A stretch of 8,982 nucleotides of DNA. Source: an uncultured Dermabacteraceae bacterium. GTDB taxonomy: Bacteria > Actinomycetota > Actinomycetes > Actinomycetales > Dermabacteraceae. Position 1 is the stretch's first letter. Each line of letters begins with the position of its first letter. The stretch is from contig CALTZZ010000093.1 of NCBI GenBank assembly GCA_943913905.1, forward strand, positions 1 to 8,982, read 5' to 3'. Positions 5,854 through 8,982 of the stretch are shown one piece after another. The notes beneath the pieces were generated by a model that ran no database searches, was not told the DNA's origin, and saw only the letters and a list, made by a program, of their open reading frames with translations. Position numbers and translations under genes: made by a program.

Positions 5854-6804
5854 GTGGTGCCTTCAGCGCATCAGCGAGTGTCTCTTGCGATTCGTGAGGT
5901 TCGGAATCGGCTTCGCGCTGCAGATATTGAGTCTGCGGATGCGGAGGCTCGAGCGCTTGTGAGCTTTGCGGCTCGCGCGGATCGTTCGCTCATACTGCTT
6001 GACTCCGTGCCAGATGATTTTGATTTGGTGCTCGATCAGGCCGTGAGCCGCCGAGAGGGGCATGAGCCTCTCCAACTCATCCTCGGCCGTGCATCCTTTC
6101 GTCGCGTCACACTCGAAGTTCGGCCCGGGGTTTTTATCCCCCGGCCGGAAACCGAGGTGGGGATCGATGCAGTGCACGATTGGTGCGCTGCTACTGGGCG
6201 GAAGGCGTCGGACCCGCTCATCGCGATCGATGCGTGTTGCGGGAGTGGCACTTTGGCTGCCGGGATACTCGATGAGTTTCCTGGGGCTCGCGTGCACGCG
6301 TTTGATGTAAATCCGGACGCTGTTGAACTGACGCGGCGTAATCTCGCGCGGGTCGTGAAGGATCCCGTGCGAGTCAGTGTGGCCGAAGCAGCTCTTCGAG
6401 CCGATGGCGAGGGGGCGCAGTCGGGGGACGATGTGCTCGACACTGTGGGTGCTCCACGGCCGGCTTACCGGGCTGGAGCTGTGGATCTGGTTGTGTCGAA
6501 TCCCCCGTATATTCCGTCGGGTTCTATTCCTCGCCAGCGAGAGGTACTGGACTACGATCCGCATGAAGCGCTCTTTGGTGGCGGGGAAGATGGCATGGAG
6601 ATCCCTGGAGCGGTGGTCGCCTTCGCTGGGGGAGTATTGGCCGACGGTGGCCTTCTCGTCATGGAGCACGCCGACGTCCAGGGGGCGGCAACGCGCGCCT
6701 TGGCCGAGTCATCTGGCCTGTTCTCCGAGGTTCAAACCATTCAAGATTTGACGGGCAAAGATCGTTTCCTCGTGGCGGTGCGCGCGCGTGGAGACTCCGA
6801 GTAG
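5854..6804 (+). CDS. prmC: Peptide chain release factor N5-glutamine methyltransferase
   Basis: PrmC (formerly HemK) uses S-adenosylmethionine to methylate the side-chain amide of the GGQ glutamine in release factors, which raises termination efficiency. The protein has 316 residues, somewhat longer than the usual 280-295. An N-terminal helical domain carries EPLQLILGRASFRRVTLEV and IPRPETEV (PRPETE near 97-101). The SAM site is DACCGSG at 126-132, and the family motif NPPYIP starts at N216. Between them, about 180-208 is a loop longer than usual and rich in Gly, Ala and Asp, which explains part of the extra length. The GTG at 5854 is preceded by AGGAG at 5841-5845, inside the end of prfA, so translation is probably coupled. 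A second GTG at 5857 is equally possible. The substrate gene lies directly upstream. Confidence 0.96.
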   Translation: MVPSAHQRVSLAIREVRNRLRAADIESADAEARALVSFAARADRSLILLDSVPDDFDLVLDQAVSRREGHEPLQLILGRASFRRVTLEVRPGVFIPRPETEVGIDAVHDWCAATGRKASDPLIAIDACCGSGTLAAGILDEFPGARVHAFDVNPDAVELTRRNLARVVKDPVRVSVAEAALRADGEGAQSGDDVLDTVGAPRPAYRAGAVDLVVSNPPYIPSGSIPRQREVLDYDPHEALFGGGEDGMEIPGAVVAFAGGVLADGGLLVMEHADVQGAATRALAESSGLFSEVQTIQDLTGKDRFLVAVRARGDSE

Positions 6805-6824
6805 AGAAGTGAGACAATACCGGC

Positions 6825-7565
6825 GTGAGCGTCTACGACTATCTGAATGAAGACACGCGGGAAGAAAGCCTCGATGCGGCTACCTCGGCCATCCGCGAGG
6901 GCAAGCTGATCGTTCTTCCTACAGACACTGTTTACGGAATCGGGGCAGATGCCTTTAATGCCGACGCCGTCGGCAGATTGCTTGATGCCAAAGGACGCGG
7001 TCGCGAAGTCCCGCCGCCAGTGCTTGTTGGCGATCCCAATGTTCTCCACGCTCTCGGTGTCGACTTTCCTCCGATCGTGGAGGACCTCGTTGATGAGTAC
7101 TGGCCGGGTGCTTTGACTGTCATTGTGAAAGCGCAGCCGTCGCTCATGTGGGACTTGGGAGAAACTGCCGGAACGGTGGCGCTACGGATGCCGAACCACG
7201 AGGCGGCCTTGGCGCTTCTGAAGAAAACAGGTCCGCTCGCCGTGTCCAGCGCCAACCGGCACGGCCGGTCGGCAGCGACGTCAGTAATGACAGCCGCGAC
7301 CCAATTGGGCGACAGCGTAGATGTGTACCTTGATGCCGGCGATTCGCCGCTTGGCACGTCGTCCACGATCATCGATGCCACGGTTGACCCGATTCAAATT
7401 TTGCGACACGGTGCGATTACAGAAGACACCATCGTGGAAAGATTCGGCCCCGTATTCACGGCAGACGAGGAAGACGGCGAAGAGCCGACGGAAAACCCAA
7501 CACCCCAGGCGTCGGAACCTGAAACACCGGCCCCGACGTCAGACGACACCACTGAGCCCGAGTGA
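6825..7565 (+). CDS. tsaC: L-threonylcarbamoyladenylate synthase (TsaC/Sua5/YwlC)
   Basis: The enzyme makes threonylcarbamoyl-AMP from L-threonine, bicarbonate and ATP, the first step of the t6A37 modification of ANN-decoding tRNAs. The YrdC-type fold is recognised from LPTDTVYGIGADAF (31-44), KGRGREVPPPVLV starting at K56 (the KxR motif), WPGALTVIV, VALRMPNHEAAL, the nucleotide-binding SSAN at 141-144, and SSTIIDAT. The protein has 246 residues against about 200-220 for short bacterial forms. The excess is an acidic, Pro/Thr-rich tail from about 212 (EEDGEEP, then many P, T, E, D), probably disordered; it is not a Sua5 C-terminal domain. The GTG start at 6825 is 20 nt after prmC and lacks a good Shine-Dalgarno sequence. 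The stop overlaps wecA by 4 nt (GTGA). The symbol used in other genomes may be ywlC or sua5. Confidence 0.93.
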   Translation: MSVYDYLNEDTREESLDAATSAIREGKLIVLPTDTVYGIGADAFNADAVGRLLDAKGRGREVPPPVLVGDPNVLHALGVDFPPIVEDLVDEYWPGALTVIVKAQPSLMWDLGETAGTVALRMPNHEAALALLKKTGPLAVSSANRHGRSAATSVMTAATQLGDSVDVYLDAGDSPLGTSSTIIDATVDPIQILRHGAITEDTIVERFGPVFTADEEDGEEPTENPTPQASEPETPAPTSDDTTEPE

Positions 7566-8674
7566 GGATCTACCTCTTTATTCTCCTGGTCGCGGCCGCG
7601 GTTACCTATGTGGTGACCCCGGCCGTGCGTCTCGTTGCCCGGCGAGTCGGCGCAATGACCGCGGTCCGCGAACGAGATGTCCACCAAGACGTCACTCCCA
7701 GGCTCGGGGGAGTAGCCATGTATGCGGGCGTTGCCATTGCACTGATACTTGCATCACTGACTCCCTTCTTAAAGCCGCTGTTTCAGCACACCTTTCAACC
7801 CTGGGCGATTCTCATCGCCGGAGGCCTCATTTGCTTACTCGGCGGGCTCGATGACAAGTGGGACCTGGACTGGGTGACAAAGCTGGCAGGACAGGCGCTG
7901 ATAGCGCTCTTCGTCGCGTACCAAGGCGTGCAACTCGTAACCCTGCCTCTCGGGGGCTTGACCCTGCTATCCCCACACACGAGCCTCGCCCTCACGGTCC
8001 TCGTGATCATCGGGTGTATGAATGCGGTGAACTTCATCGACGGGCTCGACGGTCTCGCGTCGGGAGTTATGGCAATCGGCGGTGCGGCCTTCTTTATCTA
8101 TGCGTATTACCTGACTCGCGGCGCGAGCACCTCAGACTATTCGTCCCTCGCTGCTCTCATCACGGCCGCGATGATTGGGGCGTGCCTTGGCTTCCTGCCA
8201 CACAATTTTTCCAAGGCGCGGATCTTCATGGGGGATAGCGGGGCATTGCTCTTGGGGCTGCTTCTGGCGTGCTCCACTATCGCTGTCACCGGTCAGGTTG
8301 ACCCCAACCGTCTCGCGCCCGCGGAGGCCCTCGGGCAGTTCCTTCCGATTCTCATGCCCGTCGGAGTCATGATCCTGCCTCTCGTAGACATGGCACTGGC
8401 GGTGGTTCGACGCGTGGGGCGTGGAAAGTCGCCGTTCCATGCGGACCGGCAGCATCTCCACCACCGCTTGCTGTCGTTGGGGCATTCAAAAGTCCGCGCT
8501 GTCTTGATCATGTACACGTGGACTTTCCTTGTGTGCCTGGGGCTGCTCGCTCCCGTGTTTCTCTCTCGAAGCGCCAATATCGCGATATGGGTGACGTCTC
8601 TCGTTGTCGCGGTAGCGGTCACTCTTGACCCGCTGAGTCGTGTACGTGCTCGTTCAATCGAAGAAAGACAATGA
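7562..8674 (+). CDS. wecA: Undecaprenyl-phosphate GlcNAc-1-phosphate transferase (WecA/TagO/Rfe)
   Basis: This polytopic membrane enzyme moves GlcNAc-1-phosphate (or a related sugar phosphate) from a UDP-sugar to a polyprenyl phosphate, starting synthesis of a wall polysaccharide, teichoic acid or, in mycolata, the arabinogalactan linker. The protein has 370 residues and about ten or eleven hydrophobic segments. Family motifs in order are HQDVTPRLGG (41-50), the DD pair D97-D98 in GGLDDKWDLDW, NFIDGLDGLASG starting at N157, MGDSG (223-227, D225) and HLHHR (298-302). The histidine motif fits the polyprenyl-P HexNAc-1-P transferases and sets it apart from MraY. The GTG overlaps the tsaC stop, and its TGA overlaps the next gene's ATG. 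It is the Rfe position in the M. tuberculosis order; the exact sugar and polymer cannot be told from this sequence. Confidence 0.95.
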   Translation: MRIYLFILLVAAAVTYVVTPAVRLVARRVGAMTAVRERDVHQDVTPRLGGVAMYAGVAIALILASLTPFLKPLFQHTFQPWAILIAGGLICLLGGLDDKWDLDWVTKLAGQALIALFVAYQGVQLVTLPLGGLTLLSPHTSLALTVLVIIGCMNAVNFIDGLDGLASGVMAIGGAAFFIYAYYLTRGASTSDYSSLAALITAAMIGACLGFLPHNFSKARIFMGDSGALLLGLLLACSTIAVTGQVDPNRLAPAEALGQFLPILMPVGVMILPLVDMALAVVRRVGRGKSPFHADRQHLHHRLLSLGHSKVRAVLIMYTWTFLVCLGLLAPVFLSRSANIAIWVTSLVVAVAVTLDPLSRVRARSIEERQ

Positions 8675-8982
8675 TGACTAGAACGAAATCGGGCCATAGC
8701 TCTGCCCGCCACATTAATACCCGGGCCGTTCAGCGAGCCTTTTTCTTCGCAATCATTGTGGGGCTCGTACTAACCGTCCTTTTTTACACTGCGTCGTTGT
8801 TTGTTGGGGGCGCGAAAGAACAAGCCGGCGCCCTCGTTGGGATTGGGCTCTCGTTGCTGGTGACTCTGCCCACACTTGTCACTGCGCTGTGGGGAGTGAA
8901 GAGAAGCTTTGGCGCGTTGGCGGGGAGCGTACTTGGAACGTGGCTTGTGAAGATGGGAGGGCTCATTATTGCTGTCCTTGCC
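8671..8982 (+). CDS. AtpI-like small membrane protein, 3' end outside window
   Basis: An open frame begins with ATG at 8671, overlapping the wecA stop in ATGA, and is uninterrupted for 104 codons to the window end. It starts MMTRTKSGHSSARH, a polar N-terminus, followed by hydrophobic segments at about 22-46 (AFFFAIIVGLVLTVLFY), about 52-74 (GIGLSLLVTLPTLVTALW) and a third starting near 85 (LGTWLVKMGGLIIAVLA). A purine-rich AAGAAAG at 8661-8667 is 3 nt before the first ATG and 6 nt before the second ATG (8674), so the second may be used. Its place after rfe/wecA and its hydrophobic layout match the AtpI-like protein that precedes atpB in actinobacteria, such as Rv1303 of M. tuberculosis. AtpI helps assemble the c-ring in some bacteria. 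The family assignment rests largely on context. Confidence 0.75.
   Translation, partial: MMTRTKSGHSSARHINTRAVQRAFFFAIIVGLVLTVLFYTASLFVGGAKEQAGALVGIGLSLLVTLPTLVTALWGVKRSFGALAGSVLGTWLVKMGGLIIAVLA

Noticed and set aside
5863..6669. A 268-codon open frame on the - strand
   Set aside because: It is fully antisense to prmC, whose motifs are intact, and its translation shows no recognisable domain. Long antisense frames are common in GC-rich genes.
1..8982. Mobile elements, CRISPR arrays, tRNA or rRNA genes, toxin-antitoxin or defence genes
   Set aside because: Nothing of this kind was found on either strand. The window is a continuous, conserved housekeeping block with no compositional break apart from the rho insertion.

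Overview
The window is a chromosomal housekeeping segment of a moderately high-GC actinobacterium. Three things point there. The gene order thrC-thrB-rho-rpmE-prfA-prmC-tsaC-wecA-(atpI-like) is the one known from Mycobacterium tuberculosis and many other Actinomycetota. GTG starts dominate: thrB, rho, prfA, prmC, tsaC and wecA all use them in my start choices. Rho carries the long Arg/Asp/Asn/Gln/Gly-rich insertion typical of actinobacterial Rho. I cannot place it at genus level; an Actinomycetaceae-like organism is only a guess. All genes are on the + strand.

Layout. (1) Positions 1-1942 hold the end of a threonine biosynthesis operon: thrC, whose 5' end lies outside the window, overlaps thrB by 4 nt (GTGA). 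(2) Positions 1943-2200 are a 258-nt intergenic region holding a long imperfect inverted repeat (1944-2041), then the leader and ribosome-binding site of rho. (3) rho (2201-4231) ends just before a perfect 15-bp hairpin with no T-tract. (4) rpmE (4383-4598), a zinc-type L31, is followed by a classical intrinsic terminator with six Ts. (5) After a short intergenic region with two more inverted repeats, a tightly packed run begins: prfA, prmC (5-nt gap), tsaC (20-nt gap), wecA (4-nt GTGA overlap), and a small membrane protein (4-nt ATGA overlap) that runs off the 3' end. In related genomes the F1Fo ATP synthase operon follows.

How the genes work together. ThrB phosphorylates homoserine and ThrC converts the product to threonine. 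The middle block is about ending transcription and making protein: Rho terminates transcription, L31 is a ribosomal protein, RF1 (prfA) terminates translation at UAA/UAG, PrmC methylates the RF1 GGQ glutamine, and TsaC makes the threonylcarbamoyl group for tRNA t6A37, using threonine and so linking loosely to thrBC. WecA/TagO starts cell-wall glycopolymer synthesis on a polyprenyl-phosphate carrier. The last gene resembles the AtpI-like protein preceding the ATP synthase operon.

I see no mobile element, CRISPR array, tRNA or rRNA gene, prophage or defence system. The points that merit a second look are mostly regulatory or concern Rho's insertion; none is convincing evidence of a wholly new system.
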